Assembly: GCA_009746045.1 (NCBI GenBank)
Contig: RPFO01000065.1
Coordinates: 7,441,862 to 7,505,861 of the forward strand
Source: Mesostigma viride
Taxonomy: Eukaryota > Streptophyta > Mesostigmatophyceae > Mesostigmatales > Mesostigmataceae
Length of the DNA stretch: 64,000 nucleotides
Direction of reading: 5' to 3'
A program made the position numbers and the translations under genes. The notes below the pieces were generated by a model. The model did no database searches. It saw only the letters and a program-made list of their open reading frames with translations, and was not told where the DNA came from. Below are positions 20,758-30,616 of the stretch, in pieces; the first letter of the stretch is position 1; the number at the start of each line of letters is the position of its first letter.

Positions 20758-23507
20758 GGGGTCATATTGGGGCCCAGGGGAGGGGGGGGTGTAGCTGTGT
20801 CTGCCCCTGGGAGCGACCCGTGGGGTACCACCTCAGATGCTACGACAGGCGCATTATCCTTCACTACCCACCCCAGTGCCCTGTTGGCTGCCAGCTCACT
20901 CTCCATGCTATCCCCTTGCTTATAGCCTGCCACCGATGCCCATGGTACCCTATACACCCGATCATTCCACTCTATGTCTATGACCCGCAGCGGCCAGTCT
21001 AACTTTGTGATGGCCCCAGGCCCCTGCATGGTGCCCCGTTTGCCGCTGGGCGAGCTCTCCTTGTGGAACATGACCAACTGCCCGACCTCAAAAGCGCTAG
21101 ACAAATCAGGCAGCGTGGCATCCTTGAGCCGCAGCTTGGCGGCGGTATCCTGTAGATGCTGTTGGTATGCCTCTACTACCTCGGGTGAGTAGGTGCCCGC
21201 TGACAGCCCCCGAGGCGTGACTAGCCCAAAGCCCTTGACATCAAGCACGTGCCTATGGTTGCACACATGCATGAGCTCCTTGCACCACGCCGTCTTGACC
21301 GCGTAGGATTTGCCATGTGGGTTATCCTGTCGCTTGGCTGCCACAGTCTTGACATAGCTTACAGTGCGATCTATCATGCCCATATTGCCGTGATCCTCAC
21401 GCCCCACGATGACCACGGCCTCCATCCCCGGCAAACCTTGCACACAGCGGAACTGCTGGTCTAGCATGAGCTCCACTACGGGATGAAAGAAAGCCAGGCT
21501 GATCTTGATAGCCCTGTGCAGGTCAGCCTCAAACATGTGGGGCAGCGGCTCAATGTAGGTGGCCTTGCTGAACCTATCCTTGACTATGAAATAGGTGTCC
21601 CCCCCTTCCATGTGCATGACATCCCCCACAAGGTACCCTCGCTCCAAGGGTGGAGTCTTGGCATGCCGCCTACGCGACTTCTTCCTGATCTTGATGCAGG
21701 CAGGACACTGAGCACGCACATTCTTCAGCTCGTTGTATAAAGGTGCCCCCAACATGTGTGCCCCCTCTACCTCGGCTTGGGCCTCATGCCCGTATGCACG
21801 GTGCATCTGGTATGCTAACAGTTTCAGGGTGACAGCCTGAGGTGCAGTGGCATTGTCAGGATTCTCAACAGGTGGGGTGACTACTGGGGTAGTGACATTG
21901 GCTAACTGGGCAGCTTCAGAGGCTGCACGAAAGGCCGCCCGTGTGAGCACCTTGCCAATGTGAAGATCCACACTAGGGTGGTGTGTACCGAGAACATCTG
22001 CCCGCCCAGCATTCTCTTGCACTGTCACAACATTCCTCATAGGCCCAACCGCCCCAGTATCTAGCTGGGGTGCTGCAGTAGTGCTTGGTCGCTCGGCGTT
22101 GTACACACCCGACCTAGAAGACACCACATTGCTTAGGTCACGCATTGTAGACCCGTGCTCAGGAAGCACGTGATCCTGGCGCGACAGAGCCAGAGCAGCA
22201 TCAACGGATTGCGTGAGCACATCACGGAATGAGACAGAGGATGCAGTCACGTTGCTTTTAGGAACGACGTCAGGCTCTACGACGGCCCGGTTCAGCGTGA
22301 CGCATTGAGCAAAAGAAGGGGTATCGAGCGTGCTCTCACCTGACTTTCGTGCTGCCCGTCGCTCTGCCCACTCCTCGCGTGTGCCGTGGACGACGATGCG
22401 CTTGGCCTTGCACGCCTCCACGCTGTGACCACGCAGAACGTCGTGGCACTTGCGGCAAAGGTTGTCCTCGAGCTCCAGGTCCGGGCGAACTCGGCAGTCA
22501 TCCCGGACATGGCGACGTCCGAAGCAGCGCTCACAGCGTTGCTTGCGGTCAGTAGACGCCCCCTGCTGCCGCTTGGCCGGGGGATTATCACCCTGCTTGG
22601 CGTCGCCACCATGCCCGCGCTTGCGCCCTCGCTGGCCCCCGTTGTTGCCGTGGCCGACGACCTTTTTCAGGATGGCCGTAAGCTCCGACCGCGTAATTGG
22701 AGCCTCTGCGCCTGAAGAAGAAGACGCGCCGGCATCCACCTTGCGCAGGGATGGCAGAGCAGCCGAGGCAGCCGGCTTGGACTGCGCACTCTTGAAGCAT
22801 GAGATCAAATACAGCATGCCCTCGTCGAAACTGACGGCACTCTTCTTTTTGAGTTCCGTCGCTATGGTCAGATGCACATCCGACGACAGGTCGCATTTCT
22901 TGAGAAATCGATTGCACAGGAAAATGGGCTTGAGAGTATCTAGCAGCTTGTGCTTGTGCACGAAGACCTGGAAATCACGTGCAGCCCCGGGCAAATTTGC
23001 CTTATTAACTGCATAGCCCTCGAAGTCGTTGAAGGCTTGCTCGTCGGCCTCTTCCTTAGACCGCGACAAGTGGGCATCTAGACCGTTGTAAAAAACTTCC
23101 CAGGTTTGTTTGTTGTCGTCCGCAATGCGAACTAGATTGGCAATGTTTGGGTGCTTTGTTGTACTGCAGAATACTGCACGGAACTTGCCAATCAGCTCCG
23201 AATCTTTGTCTGCGCGTCCATCGCGCAGACGCTTGAGAGCAGCTAGAAAATCTGCTGCGTCGTCCGCCGTATAGTCGGCAGGTAGATCAGCGGGCACCTC
23301 CGTTTGCTTGAGAGGGCCGCGATTCAGTGCATCGTCAGCAGCAAGCATCAGATGCTTGAACTGCTTGGCCAGTTCAGGTTGCGCCACGAGGGGTTGCATC
23401 AACCTCATGGCCTCGTCCGCACTAAAGCGTGGCAGGACGGACCCTGCGGCCTCGCCACTTGGCGTATCTGTGTGTTCGCCCGTGCGGCTCCGTGTACCGG
23501 AAGCCAT
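20724..23507 (-). CDS. Copia A ORF1: Gag plus integrase
   Basis: 927 codons from ATG (MASGTRSRTG). Residues ~1-300 are Gag-like with a W..F segment (KQTWEVFYNGLDAHL). A CCHC knuckle RCERCFGRRHVRDDC lies at ~322-336, with a second Cys pair CRKCH. Around 565-600, HRAYGHE ... CPACIKIR is an HHCC integrase zinc motif, followed by a core starting GDVMHMEGGDTYFIVKDRFS. The catalytic acidic triad cannot be assigned with confidence; the usual Glu region reads GMIDRTV. A lone DTGA near residue 480 lacks protease context. The C-terminus resembles the integrase tail (RVYRVPWASV). The frame ends just after the overlap with ORF2. Confidence 0.85.
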   Translation of the reverse strand: MASGTRSRTGEHTDTPSGEAAGSVLPRFSADEAMRLMQPLVAQPELAKQFKHLMLAADDALNRGPLKQTEVPADLPADYTADDAADFLAALKRLRDGRADKDSELIGKFRAVFCSTTKHPNIANLVRIADDNKQTWEVFYNGLDAHLSRSKEEADEQAFNDFEGYAVNKANLPGAARDFQVFVHKHKLLDTLKPIFLCNRFLKKCDLSSDVHLTIATELKKKSAVSFDEGMLYLISCFKSAQSKPAASAALPSLRKVDAGASSSSGAEAPITRSELTAILKKVVGHGNNGGQRGRKRGHGGDAKQGDNPPAKRQQGASTDRKQRCERCFGRRHVRDDCRVRPDLELEDNLCRKCHDVLRGHSVEACKAKRIVVHGTREEWAERRAARKSGESTLDTPSFAQCVTLNRAVVEPDVVPKSNVTASSVSFRDVLTQSVDAALALSRQDHVLPEHGSTMRDLSNVVSSRSGVYNAERPSTTAAPQLDTGAVGPMRNVVTVQENAGRADVLGTHHPSVDLHIGKVLTRAAFRAASEAAQLANVTTPVVTPPVENPDNATAPQAVTLKLLAYQMHRAYGHEAQAEVEGAHMLGAPLYNELKNVRAQCPACIKIRKKSRRRHAKTPPLERGYLVGDVMHMEGGDTYFIVKDRFSKATYIEPLPHMFEADLHRAIKISLAFFHPVVELMLDQQFRCVQGLPGMEAVVIVGREDHGNMGMIDRTVSYVKTVAAKRQDNPHGKSYAVKTAWCKELMHVCNHRHVLDVKGFGLVTPRGLSAGTYSPEVVEAYQQHLQDTAAKLRLKDATLPDLSSAFEVGQLVMFHKESSPSGKRGTMQGPGAITKLDWPLRVIDIEWNDRVYRVPWASVAGYKQGDSMESELAANRALGWVVKDNAPVVASEVVPHGSLPGADTATPPPPLGPNMTPWMGGMRMGWV

Positions 23508-23526
23508 CGGGATTTTTATGAATACA

Positions 23527-23877
23527 AGTTAAAGCCCGACCGGCTCAGCTATGGCGGTCGGTCACGTTGAGCTTGGGAGAAGGTGAACACAGAGAACTGC
23601 TGTCGGAGCTGGCCAACCACTGGTTTATGTCTTAGCCAGCAAAGCCTATCCGGTTAGCCGTAACCGTGGGACAGGCTATAGCTGTCCGTACCGACCCGGA
23701 TAAGGCTCCGGACTGGGGCCTAGGTGGCGCCGGCCCTAGGCGCCGCCCTTAGACCGGTCGACCGCATCGGACCGCCGGATTAATAATAGCCGGCGGCTTA
23801 GCGGACGCTAGCGGAAGGCGTGCGGACGGACATGGGGAACTTAGAGCCAGATCCTAGGGCTCTAGAGTTACTCAACT
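23527..23877 (-). repeat. Copia A 5' LTR
   Basis: Lies just upstream of the Gag start at 23507 on the minus strand; the leader between LTR and ATG is only about 20 bp. Confidence 0.9.
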
Positions 23878-24371
23878 CATGCCTCGACCTAGTCGAGTGA
23901 TAGACATGGTGGTACCGGTATTTCGGGCTAGAACGACAGCTCTCAGCAGTCAGATTCGCAGTACACAACGCCTGCTAGATTAGGCCTACGCCTCGGCGTT
24001 GCGCAATCATCCCCGAATACCCAGAGCAGGCGGCAGGCTCCGCATCCTACGCCTGCAGGACAAGCTCCATGCGATGAAAAGCACTAATAATTCCATCCGC
24101 TTCCCTCCCCTCCGTTCCATCCCCACCCCCATCTTCCGCTGCATCCACCTTATCTCCCATCGTCGTTCTCCCCTGTTGGGCCAGCAGGCACTGATGACCT
24201 TGGCCCTCGCAACTTTCAACGTACGCACATTGCTCGCAGATGGCGACCATATAGCTAGTAACCGGGAGGAGGACTGAGCTTGTTGCCTTTTGCATTGCAC
24301 ATCGTGTGTCTATTATTATACTAGGCGTGCAGGAGCATGCATCGTCGCGCGGTGCCTTCTGGCACGGTGCT

Positions 24372-26430
24372 ATACTAGTTACTCATTGGAGGCCATGGAG
24401 TTAGATAACCATGCAACCAGATACACTAGTTTGTTACAAATACGTGCCTGCCCATAAAAGGCGGCAAGCTCACAAAACACAGTTTTCAGCTGAGAAATTC
24501 GTTCACTATAGCTCCAGCCCGCTGGCATGGCAGCAAAGTCCTACTGCAGTGGGTGGGTGGGTGGGTGGGTGGGTGGGTGGGAAGCTGCAAAGTTAAGGAT
24601 GCCTCCCCTCCCCTCCACCGCCCTTAGTACAACGCTAGCTCCACAACCGGAGTACGGATGAGGGCCTTAAAGTTAAGATAAGGCCGGTAAGTATATGGTA
24701 ATTCGCCTACGGAAAGGGGTGTATGTATGCCACAAAATTATTCTGGCACCAATACACCCCTTCCGCCCTTTCCTATATGACACCGCCGGTACCACTAATT
24801 AGGTGCCGCACACCTAACATTAGATATAGGCACCACCGGCCCTAGCTCCTATTCCCTTAGATTCCCATTCCGTCATTTTTACTATAGGTCGTTTTTCAGG
24901 TCGGGGGGTAAAATATTACCCACGTTAGATAGGAAACTATCTATTAAACCGGCTGGGTGCCCTTCCCCTTGAGCCCCTTTGTCGTTCAAATAAAATACGA
25001 GCATAAGCTCACCAAATACTAGTTATACTCATTGGAGGCCATGGAGTTAGGAAACCAACCAGATACACTAGTTTGTTACAAATACGTGCCTGCCCATAAA
25101 AGGCGGCAAGCTCATAAAACACAGTTGTCAGCTGAGAAATTCGTTCACTATAGCTCCAGCCCGCTGGCATGGCAGCAAAGTCCTGCTTTCCCCCCCTGGC
25201 CCGCGGCCGCTCCATGTGCTCGCCTCTGTCCGGTAATTCCCCCTCATTAGGTCGATACCTATGGCCGCTACGATCCCTCCATTGGCGGCCGAGAGGAAGC
25301 CAGTTTTCGTCCCCCCGCGTAAACGCGGCCGGCGATCCCCGCAGTGCCACACTTTGGATTTACGCTCCGCGAGGACATCTGGTTTGGTAGATGTGACATG
25401 ACTCGCCCGATGTATCTTAGCAGAATTCTGGTGCCCGGTGAGGCGCCAGTTCCCGCCCTCTCGTCTGTAGCACGAGGCTCCTCCTCCTCCATGCGTCGGG
25501 TACATGCGTCCTATGTATGACCCCCCCATGGAGTGCATGGGCACTTCCCCCAACAACTCGGCGCACCGCCATCACCCGCACCTCCCCATGTCTGGTCCAC
25601 CGCTGTGGTTACAGGCGGAGGTAAACAGCCAGGTGAGCCCGAATCTCGGGCAGTATGCAGCTTGGCCCACGCAGTCACTGCCTTACAGTAATTTCCTACG
25701 CCGTCTCAAGACTTTAACCACCCGCTAACGCACAACAGTTTCCCATATCCAAGCCCTGGGGCCGAGCCAGAAAATGCATCCCATGGCAGGGGATGCCTTT
25801 CGTTCTTAGTGGCATCGGCCCAAATAATGCGTTGGAAGTCGATATTTGCACCTCAAAGGCAGTGGGGCATGGTCGGGATTTTAATTCATGCGTAGCCCAC
25901 CCGCCAGGGGTGGGCCGGTAGCTGTCGTCTGATAATCGGCGCTGAGCCGCCATGGCCAGCCGCCACCGTGATTACCCCGGTGCATGGATGCGAAGCTGCA
26001 AAGAGGACGCCTCCCCTCCCCTCCACCGCCCTTAGTACAACGCTAGCTCCACAACCGGAGTACGGATGAGGGCCTTAAAGTTAAGATAATTAAGGCCGGT
26101 AAGTATATGGTAATTCGCCTACGGAAAGGGGTGTATGTATGCCACAAAATTATTCTGGCACCAATACACCCCTTCCGCCCTTTCCTATATGACACCGCCG
26201 GTACCACTAATTAGGTGCCGCACACCTAACATTAGATATAGGCACCACCGGCCCTAGCTCCTATTCCCTTAGATTCCCATTCCGTCATTTTTACTATAGG
26301 TCGTTTTTCAGGTCGGGGGGTAAAATATTACCCACGTTAGATAGGAAACTATCTATTGAAACCGGCTGGGTGCCCTTCCCCTTGAGCCCCTTTGTCGTTC
26401 AAATATAATACGAGCATAAGCTTACCAACA
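24372..26430 (+). mobile_element. Split-direct-repeat element K3
   Basis: Order A-spacer-B-A'-C-B': A 24372-24542, (GGGT)n spacer 24543-24580, B 24581-25015, A' 25016-25184, C 25185-25991, B' 25992-26430. A/A' and B/B' are near-identical direct repeats. C has no recognisable gene. It sits in the endonuclease of LINE A, which reads on either side. The design matches DIRS-type/TOC1 split repeats; K3 lacks RT and recombinase genes and would be non-autonomous. Confidence 0.82.
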
Positions 26431-26574
26431 CTGATCGCCTGGCAGGCGGTTGGCGTTTTTACTTTGCTGGAAGTGGGTCGCCAGGCCAAGGTGGCGTTGG
26501 CCTTTTGTAGTTAGCCGCCGGCTCGGCAGCTGCCAGCCTCAGCACGCTGATCGAAGTTTCTAACCCCACCCCTT

Positions 26575-27249
26575 ATGGTGGCACATTTCACCTCAGCTGA
26601 GGGGCGGTCTAAACACCACCTCCTCACGGTTGGTGGGGTGCCAGGGTTACGCACCCCATATAGTGGTCTACCTCAGTTGGAACGCCAGAAGTTCTTCGAG
26701 GACCTGCATAGCCTTGAGGGGGCCACCCCGGCCCGCCACTTCTTGGTTATGCTGCTCCGGCGACGCCAAGTCGCCAACGCCACGCTTCCCGTGGGCACTG
26801 CTGGCAGTCGCTTTGCCGGCCTGCCGGCACGGCTGCTACACATGTATAACGACAACCCCCCCTTGTTTTCTGCCCTTTTGCGGGATAGCGGGATGGTTGC
26901 TGTCAACTGCCACTTCCAACGTCCCTCACAGGACTTGGTCACTTTTCGGGGCCCTAACGACCGTCAGGCCTGTCTGGACTACGTGGTGGTACGGCAGCCC
27001 AGGTGCACCTCGGTTCTGGATACTCGAGTGTTCGACCCACCCACTCTGGTGTGCTCTGACCAAAGGTTGGTGCGTGCGACCATTCGGCTCCGGTTCCACG
27101 CCATGCCAAGCGCCGCGCCCACGTGGCCCGTCCTGACTGGTCTGCGCTACGCCCGGTCCTGGGGGATCCTGAGGACTGGACAGACGCCGAGCACGAGCGA
27201 AACAGGTGCCGACGGCCGGGCGCACCTGGAGGCCCTGGACGCCCACTGA
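26575..27249 (+). pseudogene. LINE A endonuclease C-terminal half
   Basis: 225-codon frame containing VNCHFQRPSQDLVTFRGPND, QACLDYVVVR and LVCSDQRLVRATIRLRF. The Asn, Asp-Tyr and Ser-Asp motifs match the last motifs of the APE endonuclease (SDH is SDQ here). It continues in other frames to about 27465. Confidence 0.75.
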
Positions 27250-27469
27250 GGCGGACGTCGACGCGCTGGCCCAGGGTGCTCCCTGAACGCTGCCATTTTT
27301 GCGGGCTTCAAATGCGGCCCGCGCGCCCCGTTGCTGGCGGCCCGACACCTGCCGGTCCTGCCCCGCCGCCGCCCCGGCCTGCTCTACCGCCCTGAGGAAC
27401 CCAAGGTCTTGGCTGCCCGGCACCGCCTCAAGCGCAACCGGGACCCGCTGCTGAATTATTGCGTCACGT

Positions 27470-28100
27470 GGGTGCCAATACAGAGTAAAAAAGGAACCTC
27501 TAACCCTATATACACAGCGAGAAGGAGGGAGGGCGCCCTAGCTTCTCTCACTGCCGCAAGTGGGCAGGCCACAGAGCGCTCTCTCCACGGCATGGTGCAT
27601 CATGCCGGGGCGCAACACTGTGGGTGCAATACAACAATTGTGCAATACCATAGGTAGGCTGACGCATACATAGCTGATGCTACAAATGTGAGGTGGGCTC
27701 AAGACGTCGGCTAATTAAGGCGCAAGCTGATGCGCATGACCACAAGGTGCCAGAGCTAATTGAAGGTACTATAAAACGCTGTGCGCTAATATCGTTTCAA
27801 GTGCTGTAATGCCTAAGCTATCCCATATGTAATCGATTGCCGCCAGCTAGACAACTAGCTTGAGTGCTCTATCCCGGGGAAGCCCGGGGGGGCTTCCACA
27901 GTTTTTTGTTGACATAAAGGTCCCCGCCCCGCCAGTACACTTGGGGCTTCTCGGGGTTGGTCTTGGCGGATGTAGTCGGGCCACTGATCGCGGCCGGCAT
28001 TGCTGCTGCTGGGCTGGCGGCAGGTCGTCGTCATGCGACCAGGAGGTGTCCACCAGCTTCTTGCGGCGAGAGAGGAACTGAACTCGGGCTGTGATGTCGC
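27470..28100 (-). mobile_element. Family X element, truncated copy inside LINE A
   Basis: The minus strand reads LSRRKKLVDTSWSHDDDLPP and, in another frame, KPQVYWRGGDLYVNKKLW, matching the C-terminal domain of X ORF1 (GKPVYWKGAAIYVGHKPW at 58095-58150). The 3' UTR continues to about 27480 with a short A-rich end. Boundaries are approximate. Confidence 0.65.
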
Positions 28101-28599
28101 TGAAGGTGAGGACCACTGGAGGGACCCGGCCGCTGCTGAAACCGGTGCTCAAGGCCGCCCTTGTGGAGGCCTACGCACAGGCCGGCTCAGGATCGACGCA
28201 GAGGCCGGGCCCAGTGCATCGCGGATGCCAAGGCCTGCCAAGCTCGCAACCAGGGCACGGGACATGTGGTATACCACCTCGACCGGCTCGGCGGCCGGCG
28301 GCAGCGCACCCCGGTGGAGCGCACGGGGGACGGCCCGGCGCCAGTTATAGCCTTGACCGCTGGTTGGCCCACAATTAATGTTTCCTTGACGTACCGGTGG
28401 GGCCCGCGCCCCTCCCCCGCCGCTTCACCCCGAGACGGCCGCCCGTCTATAGGTGTTGTCGGACCCGATCTTGTGCTCCGGCGGGCGGCGGCGTCGGCGG
28501 GGCCCCCCGCCATGCACCAGCGCCCCCCTCCTCGGCCGCGGACTACCAAGTCCCCGCCTTGAAGGATCGAGGGCTGCCTTGCCACCAACAACGTCGTCC

Positions 28600-29671
28600 A
28601 CCCCAAGTTCTTCGCTTTGGAGGAATTGGACGGCGCCCTTGCTCGCCTGCGGTACGACGCGGCGGTCGGTGCAGACCACCTTTCGGCTGAGCTGCTGAAG
28701 ACCCCTGACCCGGCGGTCAGTGAGGGAGCTTCTGCTGGCGTTCTGCAACCGTGTCCTGCTCTCTGATGAGCCTCCGCCTGCTGAGTGGCAGACGGCCATC
28801 CAAGTCATGAATGCTGTATACAAGCTAGAAGGGCTCGGCTGCGCTGCTGACCCCGGTAACTATTGGGGTGTCTGCCTCCAGAGCGCCGCGCTGAAGGTCT
28901 TCGTGCGCATGATGCTGCACAGGCTGCGCGCCGAGCTGGACCCACACCTGGGTGAGTCTCAGATGGGTTTCCGTCGTGGCCGTAACACTGTCATGGCTGT
29001 ATATTTGTGGCGCGCCGGTTGATGGAGGAGCTAGGTGCGTCGCATTTGCCCTGATGGTTTTCCGCTGGTCTTCAATTTTGTTGACTATATCAAGGCTTTC
29101 CGGCGACACGGTCCTCTGGGAGGCTCTTTGGGCCATCGTAGCTCTGGACCGCGTGCCCCCGGCGTTTATTGCTGCCATTCGCCGGCTGTATGAGGGCTCA
29201 CAGGCAGTAGTGCGGACTGCGGAGGGCACCACCCTGACCATTCCCGGCCCCTTCATCACGGGGTGTGGCAAGGTTGTGTCCTGTCCCCATACCTGTTCAT
29301 TATTGTCGTGGATCATGTCATGCGCCAGGCATGCGCGTGAACGCTTTACTGCTCTTAATTAAGCGGGTCTGAGTCCGGCTTGGACATCCTTCGATCGCGA
29401 ATATGGCAGCGGTGTCGCCCTGGCTACCGCCTAGCTGTCCGACCTGATTTATGCGGATGATACCACCCTCACTCATCGAGCGCCCCGAGCACATTCAGAC
29501 CTGGCTAGACTGCCTGGGCTTGGAGGCGCGGGCGGTGGGGTTGGAGATTAGTGTCAAAACTGAGGCGATGGTGGTTGGGGCTACCAGTCGCCCGCCGCTG
29601 CCGCGGCTGCTAGACGGGACGGAGGTCCCGCACCGTGATCGCTTCAAAATGTTGGGGAGCATGCTCCCCGA
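28600..29671 (+). pseudogene. LINE A reverse transcriptase, frameshifted and 3'-truncated
   Basis: Starts FALEELDGALARLRYDAAVG, then (other frame) NYWGVCLQSAALKVFVRMML and SQMGFRRGRNTV, then VLWEALWAIVALDRVPPAFI. The catalytic box reads DLIYADD near 29440-29465, followed by GLEARAVGLEISVKTEAM. Several stops and shifts. It ends at 29671 at the junction with Copia B, so no 3' end is present. Confidence 0.8.
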
Positions 29672-30560
29672 GTTAGATAATGATAGTCCTGGCGGACAAT
29701 CTGCTCATAGGAGAGGGTAGACATTTTTGCAACATCATATTTTACCATTCCAAATGCTTTAGGGTGCAGCTTCTGACTGTGTACGTACCAAATCTGCCAC
29801 ACGTGGTTCTTGCCCAGGTGCATACTTTGGTGCAACAAATTTGACAGTGGCTGGCTGACAGTGTGTCAACCAAAGTCTGGAGTGGTACCTGGAAGTGATC
29901 AAGGGACACCCCACCCAGGCCCTGTACCTCAAGCCTATCACAAGAGATGGTGACATGGCTGGGTATGAAAGAAAGGGATCACCCAACAAAGCATTTCCTG
30001 TGTACCTAGCTGTCCAATACCGGCTCAAATGCAGGTGTGCATGGGTATACCAAGGATGTTTAAGGTAACCTGACCTTTAACAGTCAAGCTAACCGGCTGC
30101 CCAGAGAAATCAGCCACCCTTTGCCATGGGGAAGGCTCTAGTCTAACTCTAGGTGTGGTACAGCCAATGCACTGATGATGCTAACCTGAGCTTGGGTGTC
30201 AACTGCGACTATAGAGCTTGATTGTTGTCACTGTGACCTGCCCTACTCACTTTGGCTAGGACCCTGCAGCAGTGTGAGCTTTAGCTCTATGTGCTGCTTG
30301 CAGTATGCGGACCGCTTCTGCTAGCCCATATTTGGACACGGTGGGTTTGGGTTGAGCTGGTACCGCTGAAGGTGTGCTAGCTGGCTTGCTGACCACCTTA
30401 CTATCTTGGTTAGTGCCCTCATTGACAGGTGGTCTAACCTGCTGTGGCTGGCTAGGCTCACTGAGGGTGACCTGGGGTGCAAATGCGTTGTGGCTATCAC
30501 ACTCATGCACCAGTGTGTGTTCCAAACAACCACTCACTGGGTACTCCAGATATGCCAGGC
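29672..30560 (-). pseudogene. Copia B protease and first part of RT
   Basis: NALLGDPFLSYPA (near 29960) aligns with ALLGEPFVSYPG of Copia A. KAFGMVKYDVAKMSTLSYEQ (about 29690-29750) aligns with the Copia A segment RSFGLHSHSLAADSPVTWEQ that precedes the RT. AEAVRILQAAHRAKAHTAAG at about 30265-30325 aligns with the start of Copia A ORF2. Stops and shifts are present. Confidence 0.7.
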
Positions 30561-30616
30561 AACTGTACAGAGCTGTCGACCTTCAGCTCTTCCTCCTCTG
30601 GCCCACGTCTCAAAGC

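Larger units (their letters stand above)
17713..23877 (-). mobile_element. Copia-type LTR retrotransposon (Copia A), almost intact
   Basis: About 350-bp LTRs (17713-18064 and 23527-23877) enclose two long minus-strand frames. A 5-bp target duplication CATGC flanks the element (17708-17712, 23878-23882). LTRs run AGTT...AACT instead of TG...CA. A purine-rich tract (minus-strand AAGAACAAAAGAGTATGTCGG region) adjoins the 3' LTR at about 18065-18090. I see no good initiator-tRNA primer site. Coding order is Gag, integrase, protease, RT, RNase H. Internal frames are open apart from one -1 shift, so insertion is fairly recent. Confidence 0.9.
23985..29671 (+). mobile_element. APE-type LINE (LINE A), broken by two insertions
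   Basis: The endonuclease start LALATFNVRTLLADGDHIA is at 24192-24260. LGVQEHASSRGAFWHGA runs to 24371, where a split-repeat element intervenes. The LINE resumes at about 26430 (DRLAGGWRFYFAGSGSPGQG), continues through the endonuclease C-terminus, is cut again by an X copy (about 27470-28100), and resumes into the RT until 29671. There Copia B begins. Frameshifts are frequent; not functional. Confidence 0.8.

Noticed and set aside
20724-23507. DTGA near residue 480 of Copia A ORF1 as the protease active site
   Set aside because: No surrounding hydrophobic strand or later LLG/ILG motif; the ORF2 segment fits a retropepsin far better.
24372-26430. CRISPR-like or ordinary LTR interpretation of the repeats
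   Set aside because: Only two copies of each repeat, no spacers, and the order A-B-A'-C-B' does not fit a simple LTR pair.
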